From: Mesodorylaimus sp. YZB2_4
Taxonomy: Eukaryota; Nematoda; Enoplea; Dorylaimida; Dorylaimidae
Assembly: GCA_030248295.1 (NCBI GenBank)
Contig: JASANH010001463.1
Span: 372,001-436,000 of the forward strand
Reading direction: 5' to 3'
Length of the DNA: 64,000 nt
In this document: positions 23,401-35,279 of the stretch, piece after piece
Layout of the letters: each line of letters begins with the position of its first letter
How positions within the stretch are numbered: the first letter of the stretch is position 1
The notes under the pieces: model-generated
Database searches by the model: none
The model's input: the letters and a program-made list of their open reading frames with translations, nothing else
What the model was told of the DNA's origin: nothing
Program-made: the position numbers and the translations under genes

Positions 23401-26400
23401 AGCTGCTATTCTGCTTAAAAAAGCTTTCAAGAGCGAGAGCGGCACAAACTTTAAAGTGAGGAGCGTTTCATCTATGTGAAATTGTCATAAGCGGCTTGCA
23501 GCGCGAAATTTAAACTTTGCGTTGTGAGAGATCTGTGAAATGGTCATTTGTGCCATGCTGTCTGACTCACCTCTCTCAAAGCAGCACATTTCTTCGTCTC
23601 CAATTCGGCTTGCTGCGCAAAATGCCTTTTCTCAATTTCCAATCCAACCACCGTTTCCTCCACTTTTTCCAATTTACTTTGAGCTGATTCCAATTTTTGT
23701 TTCTCTCTTTCCAATTCGAAAATCTTCGTCCTAGCTTTTTCAAATTCCTCATCAGCCGCATCCAACATTTGTTTCAATTTCGTATTCTCTTTCTCAGCGC
23801 ATCGACTTTCACGATCCAAAACGTACAAACGATTTTCATTGGCCAATTTCTCTTTTTCATTTTCCAATAATCGATCTTGCGCTCGCGCTAAATCCGTTTT
23901 AAAACGAGCTAATTCTTGAGCTAATCGTTTATTTTCGATCGATATTTCTTCTTTTCTAATTCTTAATTCGTCACGATCCTTCAATAAAACGGCCGTCGTG
24001 GTTTCATATTCGTTAGCGATACGTTTTCTTTCTTCCGACAACGAATCATCGTATCGATCACGGGTCATCGATAATTCATCCGTCAAACTTGTATTTTCCG
24101 TTTTCAAATCATCAATTTCTCGTCTATATTGATCTTCCAGTTGACGAAAATTTCGTTCCAATTCTTGACGTTGCTGTTTTAATATCGCTTCTTTATTTAT
24201 TATCGAATTATTCGAATTAATTTCTTCGATTTCTGTTTTCAATTTTTCATTCTCAATTTTTAATTCCTCAATTATGGAATTTGGTTTATTTTCTTCTAAA
24301 CGTGATCGTAAACGTTGATTTTCCAATTCCAATTTTAATAATTTTGAATGTGCACTTTCGTTTAATTGATCGGATAATGGACCAATATTTGAACGAATAT
24401 TGTCAATATTTCCATCATCCAAGCCGCTCAACGCCGCTTTCACATCCGATAATTCTTTTTCCAACGACGACGATTTATTTAAACTTTCTTGACACTCTTT
24501 TTCCAATTGAATATTTTGTTCTAATAAATCGCCCAATTTCTCGCGTTCCGATTTTAATTCCTACAAAATATGAGTACAAATCTTATTGTGCACTCAAACC
24601 AAACTAGGCCCTAGGCTCGCCCTCATTACTATTCCTAAACTCTTCTCATTTCAGTTTTCCACATCGCCAACATCGCTGCCTTCGTCGTGGCAAGGGGGTC
24701 AGATCGTCTTCCCAAGACAGAGGTCGAAGACAGGGCGGAAAATTCAAATTTGTTAAACGAAATCTGGACTTTCTGGTAAAACCTGCATTTTACGCGTCCT
24801 ACTATCGCTTATTGCAAAAAAAAAAGAGAAAAACTAGTCGTGCCATCTTCAACCAAATGGTCGAGACGAGACCCCAATCGCACCCATCTCCAAACACACC
24901 TGTTGAAGATCAACAATCAATCTTTGCGCTTGCAACAATTCCGTTTCGGCCGACGCGCTCTTTTGTAAACGAGCATTCAACGAATCCACTTGACTTTCCA
25001 ACATGTGCCTCGATTCCAAAAGCAAATGATTCTCTTCACGAAGTTCCTTCAAAACAAAAAACCAATTGGAATATTTTTCCAGCATCCTCAGGCTTGGAAA
25101 ATTTTCAATTTTGTAATGCTAAAATTTTCAAAAAAGGTCTGACCACCCTACCCTGATGGGGAAGCCAAGGAAATCCTGATCCGAGCCCATACTTTTGGCG
25201 TGGCTCTGAGCAAGTCACATTCTCGAAATGAAGAAATATGAGCGAACTCATTTCAATATTTGAATTTGCCGCGCGCATTGATGCTCCGGTTCAAGCACCT
25301 TATAACAGCTGGGAGGGATCTTTGCGGGAATGCCTCTAATTGCCCGAAGTCTGGAAAACCAGTGAAAATCAGGGAAAATGCGAATCTTTTAGCCGAAATC
25401 GGGGAAAACTGTAAAAAACCACATTTTGAGGTTGTAAAATTGTAAAAAAATTGGAGATAATTTTTTATTTTGGCTTGGAAAACCTGCAAAATCAGGGAGA
25501 ACGGAAATCTTCGAGCCATAATAAGGAAAAACTGAATATTTTAAGGTTTCAAACCAGGAAATTTTAATTTTTATCTGGAGAACCAGAAAAATCAGGGGAA
25601 ATCATTTTCCGCGTCATGTGTACCTTAAAGGTAAATAGTTTATAACGCAATCAATATAAAAAATTTTTTTGCTTCTTCAACCCCGCCACCGGGCAGAGGC
25701 AAGGTTTCGGATGCCACATTCAAAATAACGCCCTCATTTAAATTTTTCACACCCCCATTATTTAAAACCCCGCCCCAAACTTACATCAACTCGAGACTTG
25801 CAAAAATCCAATTCCATTAATTTTTCTTTATATTTTCCACATTCATTTTCCAGACGTTCTAAACGGTCCACTTTTTCACGCAGCACATCTAATTCGTCTC
25901 GATATTCTTTGGCCGAACGAGCGTCTTTTAATAAATCCAAATTCTAGAAAAGTGAAAAGAAAAAAGACGACCTTGAATATTTAGTCAAGACACATAATTT
26001 TCATTTGAAAACATACTTCTTGACGTAATTTGGCCAATGCGCTCTCTTTTTCCGCCAATTCTTCTCTATATTCGGACGCAATTTCGATCTTTTCTTCCCT
26101 GCAAACAAATAAAACCCCCGTCAAATTATTCCTTTATCTACGAAAACAACCACACGTACAATTCTTGACGCGTCCGTCGTAACTTGGCCTTGACGTCGGC
26201 CAATTCCACAGCCAAATGATGCCGCTCGGTCGAATTTTCTCTGACATCTATAATAAAAACACATCTCATTGTCGCACTAGGAAAAAGATAATCACAAATC
26301 ATACTTCAACAGAGCCTATTCACCTATCCTCCCGTGTTTTTCTTCCCTCCAGTACGATAAGCCTACTAAACATAGCCAGACCACTATTTCAATTTTGGCG

Positions 26401-29400
26401 CGAAATTCAATAAGGCCTGTTTTAAACCAGCCTTACTGTACCCCAAGTTTCAGCAGACAACACAACCACTGCCGCCCCTGTTTTCGTTGAAGAAAACGCT
26501 ATGCCAGATTATCTGGTGCGAGGCCATACAGAAAAGGTAGGCCACACCAAATGGCACAGACAAGTCTCTGCCAGGCCTGTCCTCCTAAAGGTGCTGTATG
26601 TTCAATTTTTGTGGGTGTGGCCTCCACACGACTCCAACCCGTCTTGCCTGCAGAAGTCATGGTTGATAAGCGAGGATCGCGCTGCAGGCCCCCTCCAACG
26701 TCTCCACTAGCAGCAGCAGCTGGACGTGCTGTAGGGGGTCGTCAGGGTCGATCCTCAGAAAGGGTGTAGATCCACCAAAGGGCTGCCAAGTGGTTCGACC
26801 AGACCTCTAGACAACAGAAGGACATAGGATCTGCTATCTGATAGCACAGTCTACCCAGGGTTCATACAAAGAGCGGAAAATGATTTTATTCTGATTTTTC
26901 CAGATTTCCCAGACGAAAATTCGATTATTGTCACTGTCCCGCGCCTACAAGATCAACTTTAACTGATTCGCTGACTTCCAGCAAGATCAACAGGGCCCGG
27001 TTTCACAATCGTCTAGGACGTGTTCTAAGTACTAGGACATCCAAAGTCCTATCCCAAGAATTGTAATTCGACCCTTCTATCTTTAGGACATGTCCTGACT
27101 GATTGTGAAAGTGGCCCCAGGCACATAGAAAAGGCGGGTGACCCGAAGTTTGGGACCTCTCGATCCCTGATTTTTGCTCCAAAACTCCCATTTCCCCAAA
27201 TTTTATCATGTTTCCATGACTTTTCCACCTTTTCCAGCCTTGTATGAGCCCTGTCTACTTTCAAGTACCTCTATCCACTTTCTGTGGCACCCCTCTGACA
27301 GTGGGCAAGGCTGATGTGACAACACACCAATTAGGGTGGTGTTCCAGACCCGGATCTGGACCCAGCTTCTTGCCCGATCACTTCCTCAAATCTTAGGGCC
27401 CGATCATGTCACCATTCCCTACCATTGAAAGCGGGCAGAGGATACCTGATATTGAAGAGCGACCCGACAGTGTTTAGCCTCCGACACTGGGCCAGAACTG
27501 ACGTTCCATACCCCCCATCGGGGTGATGTCTTAGACCCAGGCGAGGAAACTTGCCTGGCCACTCCCTCAAATGTTAGGAGCCCGTGCGTACTGCAGTTCC
27601 CTACCACTGAAAGAGACCAGAGGACACCTAATGGTGTAGAGCGGCCCGCCAGTTAGGCTCGCCTTTACCAGCTCCTCAGATATAGGGGGTCACCAACGAC
27701 AGGTCCACCAGCAAGCCACAATCCCACTTTGAAATACAGGGTTCATACAAGGAGCGGAAAATGATTTTTCCTGGCTTTCCAGTCAAACATTTGATTTCTT
27801 TTCCTGATTATTTTCGTACTGTCCCAAGACTATGCAATTATTTCAAATAATTTACTGCCTTCCAGAATGAACAAAAGCCAAAAAGAAAAGGCTCGTGATA
27901 TGAAATTTGGACTCTCGAAATGCATTCTCTCGGTTTTTCCTGATTTTGGCTCCCAAATTCCCATTTCCCCTTTTTCAGGTTTTTTAGGATTCCATGACTT
28001 TTCCAGATTTTCCAGCCTTGTATGAACCCTGAAATACCCTATCTTGGGCCCGCCTTGCCTCAGGGACCTCCACCGGTTTCCTGCCTCGCCTCTTCCCATC
28101 ACAATGAAACCACCTTGGACACAACTGAATGCTGACTCCGGTGGTGGCATGGCAGTGTAAAGTGTCCAAAGACCATCATCCCCCTTACCTTGCTGACTTT
28201 CTGGCAATTTCCTCTGACAAACATCGCCATTACAAACTGAGGACGACGAGGAGGAATATGATTTCTGACCGACACTCGGTCCGCTACTCGACGAACTATC
28301 CGATTCATGTTCGCTGACTACGGCCGCCGGAATCGCGCCCGCAGCCGAAGCTGCTAATTCTAAATTCGAATTAGCATACGTGTCTCGTTCTTTAATTACG
28401 CGTTGCAATTGATGCAAAACCGTAGCCGTATTACGATCGGACGGATCCAGTTCCAATGCTTGCACATTCAACACACAATCCACCGTATCCGTAACCTGAC
28501 AACATACATCAATCATCAAATTCGTTTCGTCCCATCACTCAAATCCCCAAAATTCGCTTACTCGTTTTATCTGTTCTACAATCGCTTGTTGCAAACCTAA
28601 ATCCAGCTCTTTTATTTTACGTATAAATTCCTCTTTCTTATCCGATTGAACGGCGCAGCCGAGTAATAATAATAGAACTTTCTTCATTTCTTCACCACTG
28701 CCCTCTAGAAACACACAAAACAAAAACCTCATTTCAATAAACCCTTCTCAACATGGCTTATATTTATAGACATCGTTTAGGCCAGCGTCAACACTTCGTG
28801 CCATAGTACTCGAGAAATTCCCTCCCCTCAAACTATACTTCTCATATTAAAAGCTCACTCTTATTTTCTTTCTAAAATATATATTCTAACCGATAAAATG
28901 GCCGAGTGCAACCCAACTTCTATTCTAAGCCCAGTCAAACTCGCCATCGCTTCTTTCAATCTAAACTTCGCCTTTTCCACAAAAAATTTTATAATTCCAA
29001 TCGCATTTTTACAACCTCGTTAAACAAAAAAATTAAAATTATTGCTACCATTTTCTAAAATTAAAAAACTCCTCCCCTCCTCCTTTCCCAACAACTGACC
29101 CATTTACTAATCTTTATCAAAACATAAAATCTTTCTAATCGAAACTACACCTCATTTACACAAACGCGACCGCAATACTAAAACTATCATTCTAAAATGA
29201 CTTTTCATTGCAATAACCATTTCAACACAAGAAAAATCGTCCCCTTAACCAAGAGCACGCGCTCGTGTCAGCTTCCTGGCGCGGCGCGAAGGTGAAGAAC
29301 CTCTTTTTGACTATTCTCGACGGGAAATGGGAAACCCATGATCCCCTATCTCCGTCCAAACTCCTACAATGCCCGTCTCAAACACGCACCGCGCACGAAG

Positions 29401-32400
29401 TGTAAATCTCGCCAATTTTTACAAAGGCCATCCATAAATCTAAACTAAGCATAAATCCCTCGCCTCAAATCACCGGTCAACTCTTCACCACCGCCCATCT
29501 CGGCCATTTTAGGAAAGTGAAACGGGCAAAAAATCAACACTGACTTACCTGGAAATGGATTTCGAGCAATCAACAATAAATCCGGCAACGGCATGACGAT
29601 CAAAGCGTTGAGCGTGTCCTACAAATAAAATGTACAAAAATTAGTCAACAAGTGAAAAATCCAAGAAAACTGCCCTCCCTCGAAGTCAGTACGGAGTAAA
29701 CACATTTCGTACTCGTCGTTGAATGAACACAAACTACGAGCCTACACCGGAAGCCATTCAGACAGCGTGCCCACGCGCCATTGTCTGAACTCAACCACCT
29801 ACGACTATCGGTCCCGGCAAACGACCCGAAATTGAGACCCCAGAAAATTGCGCCCATTCCACCTTTTCGACCCCCAAAACTCTCAAATATTCCTTTCGAT
29901 GAGGCTTTTACGAGCAATAACAAAACTGCACATGTCCAACAACTGGCCGCCAGGCATTGCCTCCAATCTAATGGTCAGCCATCTCTCCCGGCCCTCCATC
30001 ATCTTCATGCCACCCTCAATAAGCCGAGACCACATGTCACCCCCAAACTAATATTCCACGACCCCCCGCTCCCCGATTCCGCAATACCCAAGCCAGTTCA
30101 CAAATGACCAAGACCGATCCGGTTCCTGCTAAGATCAGCCAGCACTCAATTCCAACTGAAAGAGAACAAAAGAAATAGAAAATACTATTCGTTCAGAATA
30201 GCTCAACTAAACATCCTCAATCTAGAAACTGACAAATTTTCGAGTGTCTGACTAACTCTTTCCTCTTCAACAAACTTAGCCCTTCTACTAGACAATACTG
30301 GCCATCCTTTCACTCGTCGGCACCGCCTCTCAATTTTCGTACAGCAAAGATTGCGACCAACCAGCCTCGCATTGCATTGCATTGCTAACAGCTGCCCCAA
30401 CTGCTAGCCGTTACCTGCCTTAATATCTCATAGATCCCTATCGCATGGTTTTTTCTCCCCTTCCATACACCCCATTTCCAAAGTCCACATATCTATACAC
30501 CAACCCCCACTGCTGCCCGTGTTGACAAAGCCAACAAGACGGCCAGGCAAAATGAAGAAAAACTAACGAGAACCTTAAAATGTAAACAATTCATACTATA
30601 TACCCTCCCAAATATCCCATACGTGACACCTCCCCAAACCCTTCCTCTTTACCCTTTTTCATGCTCCGACAGCTACGATTTACAAAATATGCTTCAATCC
30701 TTTCCAAATTCCTCAATCCGATCATACCAATCCCGTTCAATGCTAACATATGACCCCCATTCAACCCAGCGACACTATCTCCCGCCAACGTGTCCACCTT
30801 AGCTAACGTGCACAGAAAAACAACAAGTACCTATTCAATAGCACTCACTCCTAGCGCCTACACCTGCAAACAACTCACATCCAATGGCGTCACGACGTCC
30901 AAATTGGACTTCACTCGACGCGAGGCAAGCACTTCGACCCTCATTTGGCTCTTTCGTCAATGAAGAATTGATACCCTAACCATTCCGATTTTGGTTGCAC
31001 CAAATAAGCATAAAATCCAACAAAACTTTCTGCAGTAGCTAAACCTAAGTTCACCTACTTTTTTTCGCTCTAATTCACCGTTAAGCAGCCCCTAAAGAGT
31101 TCATTTTCGATTTCATCGTCTGCCATCATAAATCTGCCCCAAAACCCCAACCTAATGAATCCTAATTCAGACACCCTTTCAACTCGGCTCCCTCTCAAAA
31201 CATTGGTCAATAATGTCGACGATCGGCCCATCCCACGTGCCATGCGCAGGCAAACTCGTAAAATAGCATACCACTAGAAAAAACACCAACTCCTCCTTCC
31301 TTCTCTTCGGACCACTGAAAAAATGTGGACCAGCTGCCACCGCCAGTCGGCCAACAACTATGACCAATCGTCAACCACAGCATGGCTCCAAGTCGTCCGA
31401 GGGTATCGCGCGTGAGAATCAAATGCTTTCCTTTCTTAGTCCATTGGCCAAACAAAAAAAATAAATATATCCTTTCAAATTTCTCACCAAAACTTAATTA
31501 TCCGTTCACTTTTTCTCCCAAAAATGATGAATGAGCATGCGAAACAAAACCAGTTCGTGTTATTGTCAAAACTAGATCCATTTTTCGCAACGAATCAAGG
31601 TAAACGAAAAGAATTCTTGGCATGCCGTATTCAAATTTACCACAAGGCCTTATTCGGCTAACAAAGACTCGCTCACCAACTGTCCATCATTATTCACGCA
31701 TTCTTCCATTTCGGCCTACCCTCTGACCCTTACTTTTCGACCACTCCGTATAGTCAACACGAACCAAGACCAACGCCGCCCGGGGCTGAATTCCGTCGTT
31801 TATCGGTACTTAGTCCAGACATCGTCTACCCCACTATTTAGGCTACACGAACGAGGTCCGTACAAGACACTCCCCTCCAGCCTATTAGTAAACCAAGTAA
31901 CCACGCAACGTCGACCAGACTGCGACTAAGCGAAATGCCCTCCGGCCACCCACCCAGACATCACTCAACAGGTGGCCGAATTAGGCGCTCAACCATCGCA
32001 ATGGCCCCCGTCGTGAGAACATAGCGCATTATCTCATATCTTCTACCATAGCCTCATTATTTCGTAGGAAATTCCACAACATTCCTTACTCACTACAAAA
32101 AATAACAGCCGTCAAAAGTGACCAATCACCACACGAAATGAATGCAGTGCAAATTTACACCACAAAATCAGTTTGATCCTATTCCACATTCTTTCGACAT
32201 CAAAGTAGAATAAAATTACAGAATTAAGGTTCCCGACTAATCTGACCGAACGTCGACGACCTGACCTCAGTCCAGGACCTCCTTCACTTTTTTAGCGAAA
32301 AACTGCACTCAACTTAGAAAAGGCTTAAAGTGAGGTAAGACACTCAACTCCAACTTGCGGCCATCCGACACGTCAAGTATACGCAGCATGAGAAAATATA

Positions 32401-35279
32401 CACAGCCCTCAATCGATCCATAAGGCGCCTACCTAACTGACCACACTGCCCCAGGACAATAGCCACAGCCCTGCGAGCATAGTGGTCACTTTCTACTCAT
32501 AAGCTGACACCGGCCTGACCATCCTACACTGCCAGAGAGAACCATGTTCACGCTCATGTTTTGCCACACATACTGTAACATCATCACACGCTTTTGAGCA
32601 CTCAAGGGCCATGGGACTTATTACACTCAAGTCGAACACCCGCCTGGCGTGAAAGGAAGCCGCCTAACCCGCCAGGCCACGACCCTCCTCTAGTGCACCT
32701 CGGCTCCTTTACACTTCACTTTTTCAAACACAGTACTCTATAGGTCAAGTATCTGACAGTGTAAAGTAGTCAGAGTGGTCTGGCTACACGCGTCACCTCC
32801 CTACTTTACACTTCCAACACGACCCCACCCAGCCCCAACCACACTCGGCGTTGTCTGCTTCTAGCGGGAAGCAATAAACTTCCACAATCGCACAAGCACA
32901 AAAGAGTCTGAACGGGCCTGAACTCACCGCATAGAAGGCTTGTATTCGACGCATAACCGCTCGCAAATTTCGTAATCGACACGCAACGACATCTTTATTC
33001 TTCGAAAATACGTCTTTTCCTTGCGGGCAATCCACCTGATATAAATAATTATCTCCCGCCAATCGAGCCGCCGGTGAAGAATGCCTACGAACTGGCGAAC
33101 ACTCCCCAACGTCAACGTCTTCCGATCCCTCCTCATCCAACACCAATTCCCTTTTCGCTTCGTCCGCCGCTATGCCGGCTTCGACGTCGTCTTTGGAATC
33201 TCTGAAATGGAGAAACGTCAAAAGGACGTGAAAACGATATAAAGCAAAGCCCCAGAGCACAATCGCTTATTTGCATTCGTCTACTGCAGGTGCCGTAAAG
33301 TATACGGTATACCCATTTCCCGACTATTCACCAGCTGAGCAATGAATCTCGCCAATCCCTTCTCCAAAACATACCTACACCAAGGCACACTCCAAAGTCA
33401 ACCGACCATTCCTAACCCACTGCTAGCTCAATAGCCGATGGCATCCTTTGCTCGAATGCACCTGATCACACTAGCACTGTCCATAATTACATTCCTCGCC
33501 CAAATTTCAGTTGACTTTGGCCGCCATCCGCTCATACATATGTGAACACGCTCACACAAACATACCACGTCAAACAACTAGGCACCCTTATCTTCGAATT
33601 ATCATACCTTACAACCATCGAAGGCCCCTTATCTCTACGCCTGGCACCACAAATCACTGGTGGCACTCTCCAGACGGTACCTCGCCATTCACCCTGCAAG
33701 CCTGTTTTAAAGCCCCTTCCAACTTACATGTGTACGCACGACACTCTGCAAAACAAAGATTCATGACAAACCTAACGTGAGCCTGCGTGCACAAATCGAC
33801 TTTGATCATTCCTCACGCACCGTCCGCATCAATTCAGACATGCATCGCCTTATTTACCCTCCCGTTCCCTTTCTTCTCACACGCACGCTCGGCACTTATT
33901 CAAATAGTGCAATGTAGCAAGTGAGAACAACAGCCTTCGCCATTCATAGCTTCCTGACCATCCATTAGACCCCCTTCATCCACCCTTGTCAACACCTAAT
34001 TTCATCTCTCTTCAAACATAAACCAATTTCCTCCTAGCCTCGCTAAAAAGGGCCCCGCGGGTAGACTCTTGCTCAAAGCCTTTAATGACAAGGATCTACT
34101 GCCAGCCACAATGCTGTGCCGACCCAAGAACTATTCGTCGCCTTCAACAAGTTCATTTCATTTTTATGCCAGCGACAAACAAGGCGTTTACCATTCCCCA
34201 CTCCCTGGCACATTGTCTTGTGGGCGTGGCACGCGCCCTCTCGTCTGCAAAGCAAATGGGAAGAAGGATCGGAAATGGGCACTGGCCAATGACGTCTCTA
34301 AGGTGCTGTTGATTTTTGTCACCCTCCCCGTATTGACACAGCTTTGTGTCGTTAGATAGCGCAAGACCTTCCATCCTATTCTAAACGACCCTCGAATGGG
34401 GCGCACATGAATGGCTAATCACTACCCACATGCACCCAGGCCCAGGTCACCCCCAGTGCGCCCTTAGCACCGCCTAATGGTCACTGGCACCTTAGACCAA
34501 CACCCATCGCCTCTAGGCCATCATACGATCCATATGAATCTGCTTGCCACGCGCATCTCGTCGAGTATCCACTGTACCGCACGAATCCTATGCACCCACG
34601 CTATCCTATGCATAGTCCTGTGCAACACACCATCTCTAGGTGCAAGTGACCCACCATTAGCACCTTGCACCCCACAAATGTGATGTCATAGCAACGCCAG
34701 TAGGTACTCTCATATCAGACCCCCTCGATGCAGCCCCAACATCGCTTACTTGGTCTATGGGACGGGGTCTGTCTGATCGACTTCCCGAAACACGGGGTGC
34801 ACCCGTCAGCCACACAGTCACTTACATGTAACGAATACAGGCGTACAGTAGAACACCAGCGCATAAGTCCGAATACGTAATCGAGGTCGATCTCCACAAA
34901 AATCCATTCGTACAATCCCCGTTCATTATCGCACTATCGGCCCGCCCATGATCACATCCATTCGATAATTCCCTCTCACTCGCGTGCCCATCGCACAAAC
35001 CACTCTTCTCCAATTTTAAGCCATCAGCTTCCCAATCGGCCAAAATCGATTGCACTCCTCCCAACTCGCAACACACTTTCGCCTTAAAAAACAAAAATAT
35101 ATACTTTTCGTCAATTATTCGACTCCTTCCGTCTCGCCTTCCCCTTCTATAAATAGACTCCCATCGTCCATTATTCAAGAGGAAAATGAAAAATCGATAC
35201 AATTCTCAATGCAAAAGAAAATAAACATTCAACTTACCCAAACGAATAACGGATGCTGCGTGAATTCGAATGGCTGCAT
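14458..35279 (-). CDS. CCDC88C: CCDC88 family protein (Girdin/Daple-like), full length
   Basis: Exons: 35279-35238, 35082-34826, 33201-32928, 29618-29549, 28704-28562, 28495-28189, 26247-26160, 26098-26017, 25943-25785, 25046-24900, 24560-23571, 21540-21070, 20939-20289, 20230-20085, 18715-18574, 18518-17690, 16709-16569, 16513-16229, 15392-14458. All phases agree, giving 2052 aa, close to vertebrate Daple. The start [14 protein letters not shown] and exons 1-5 form the HOOK domain ([13 protein letters not shown] and [13 protein letters not shown] are diagnostic). Next comes a long coiled coil with Girdin signatures ([60 protein letters not shown]). The tail is Ser/Pro-rich with SFYEN and ends EYGCV, like Daple's Dishevelled-binding PDZ motif. 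A loop of about 75 residues (Asp/Ser-rich) interrupts the HOOK domain. I saw no Gα-binding motif of the LQQFLEE type. The role (linking microtubules or membranes with G-protein and Wnt signalling) is inferred from family. Confidence 0.9.
15500..15945 (+). repeat. Interspersed element B, copy 1
   Basis: It lies in a CCDC88 intron. Shared blocks (ctttatctgctggaaaa, tgacagcgaggaa, catccccattaatctttt, agatcggatcgg) recur inverted at 21600-22200 and direct at 59640-59960. Related sequence follows at 16010-16190 (gatgtttcagccatgggcta and flanks). No coding capacity was seen and the class is unknown. Confidence 0.65.
16817..16822 (-). other. Polyadenylation signal AATAAA
   Basis: A perfect AATAAA on the minus strand lies 377 bp past the CTEV stop codon (17199) and inside the intron of the longer form. 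It supports use of exon 16 as a true terminal exon. Confidence 0.5.
17199..18518 (-). CDS. CCDC88C: Alternative terminal exon of the CCDC88 gene (CTEV end)
   Basis: Exon 16 is open from its acceptor (18518) to a stop at 17199, 439 codons in the same frame as the coiled coil. This gives a 1762-aa form ending QVCTEV, a class-I-type PDZ ligand (T-x-V). An internal donor TCT|gtgaga at 17690 is the phase-1 site needed to join exon 17 (16709), which leads to the EYGCV form. The region between 17690 and 17199, unique to this form, has SFYEN (a Y-x-N motif of the Grb2-SH2 type), a basic Ser/Arg stretch and low-complexity Ser/Gly. An AATAAA follows at 16822. That both forms are made is inferred from phase, the stop and the polyA signal, not observed. 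Confidence 0.6.
   Translation of the reverse strand, partial: PSSRKSRPKNSLNSGSAAEDSAMSADEGGFFSSSSRISDQYQNGGPNGNRLSYAYSTLPRSAKPKHAPPPPPALFSHVAVPLASTEASSTACEYDENMDESRSKQQPRRSTTCCMSSSPPSAQQYYQFHPHNVCSEDAEGAKIYESPSRMGAGCFLAKPSPPRPPLPSSAPATPVLSSNRRYLGNGPGQMEEARRKKSADDLRTGDLSQASSTPFLNNLVLHKTKSEKLRLSIIKEDGLSGSAHPGLVGQFCEPEDPKVDCGQRILSSGHSEVSVFCETSATKPKSSFFRQTLPRLSFRRQERPKSFYENANEGPKPAASIVALAPGCSTPAVARSTVASSTDSGSSTPVSEAHYSSLDPPGERAGSERELRRDTGLRRSFDWRSLLWPSSPANRRGERARRGSESKRRNLKSESSNRDDVGQGQNGNPSQTRQVCTEV
19468..19778 (+). repeat. tRNA-derived SINE, family I, copy 4 (truncated)
   Basis: It starts gcggccgcgatggtg, with a box-B-like gggttcaatccctgg at 19534, and follows the family I sequence to about tgctggtcc, where it ends in a C run. 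It sits in the CCDC88 intron on the plus strand. No target duplication is clear and it is more diverged than the other copies. Confidence 0.7.
21600..22200 (-). repeat. Interspersed element B, copy 2, split by a SINE
   Basis: It is inverted relative to copy 1. gccaaatatgttatccccat and gctggtgggcgacc on one side, and ctttatctgctggaaaa on the other, match copy 1. The middle (about 21780-21930) is occupied by a SINE of family II, giving a clear order of insertion. It lies in the 2-kb intron between CCDC88 exons 11 and 12. Confidence 0.65.
21785..21930 (-). repeat. tRNA-derived SINE, family II
   Basis: On the minus strand: gtggcctcgcgggtcaaggc (box-A-like), then ctgcctctcac, then gggttcgactccc (box B). 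The same order of blocks recurs at 32560-32690, 56960-57115 and, weaker, 40520-40600. It is not an intact tRNA: the arms do not pair. Confidence 0.65.
23213..23545. mobile_element. MITE-like element E, copy 1
   Basis: About 330 bp with long imperfect terminal inverted repeats. The left gactatttcacagg...gctgcaagccgcttatgaca matches the reverse complement of the right end. Copy 2 is at 44935-45290. There is no ORF. It lies just before CCDC88 exon 11. Confidence 0.7.
25320..25612 (-). mobile_element. Relic of MITE family C
   Basis: Repeated gaaaatcaggg/gaaaaaactg-like motifs end in aaatcattttccgc, the reverse complement of the family C subterminal sequence (gcggaaaatgattt). Strongly decayed. 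Confidence 0.4.
26857..27254. mobile_element. MITE family C copy interrupted by MITE family D
   Basis: It starts agggttcatacaaagagcgg and ends cagccttgtatgagccc, which are inverted repeats matching the intact copy at 27738-28029. Element D (26993-27118) is inserted in its middle. The flanks share gtctac, an imperfect target duplication. Confidence 0.7.
26993..27118. mobile_element. MITE family D, copy 1 (nested)
   Basis: 126 bp. The ends gggcccggtttcacaatc and gattgtgaaagtggcccc are inverted repeats, with aggacatgtcct-like palindromes inside. Copy 2 is at 52526-52652. Confidence 0.75.
27738..28029. mobile_element. MITE family C, intact (hAT-type)
   Basis: 292 bp with inverted ends agggttcatacaagg / ccttgtatgaaccc and a perfect 8-bp target duplication tgaaatac (27730-27737 and 28030-28037). 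The 8-bp duplication and end sequence fit the hAT superfamily. It is non-coding and lies in the CCDC88 intron between exons 6 and 7. Confidence 0.85.
32560..32690 (-). repeat. tRNA-derived SINE, family II
   Basis: Minus strand: gtggcctggcgggttaggcg, cctttcacgccagg, gtgttcgact. Same block order as 21785-21930. In the 3.3-kb CCDC88 intron 3. Confidence 0.55.
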
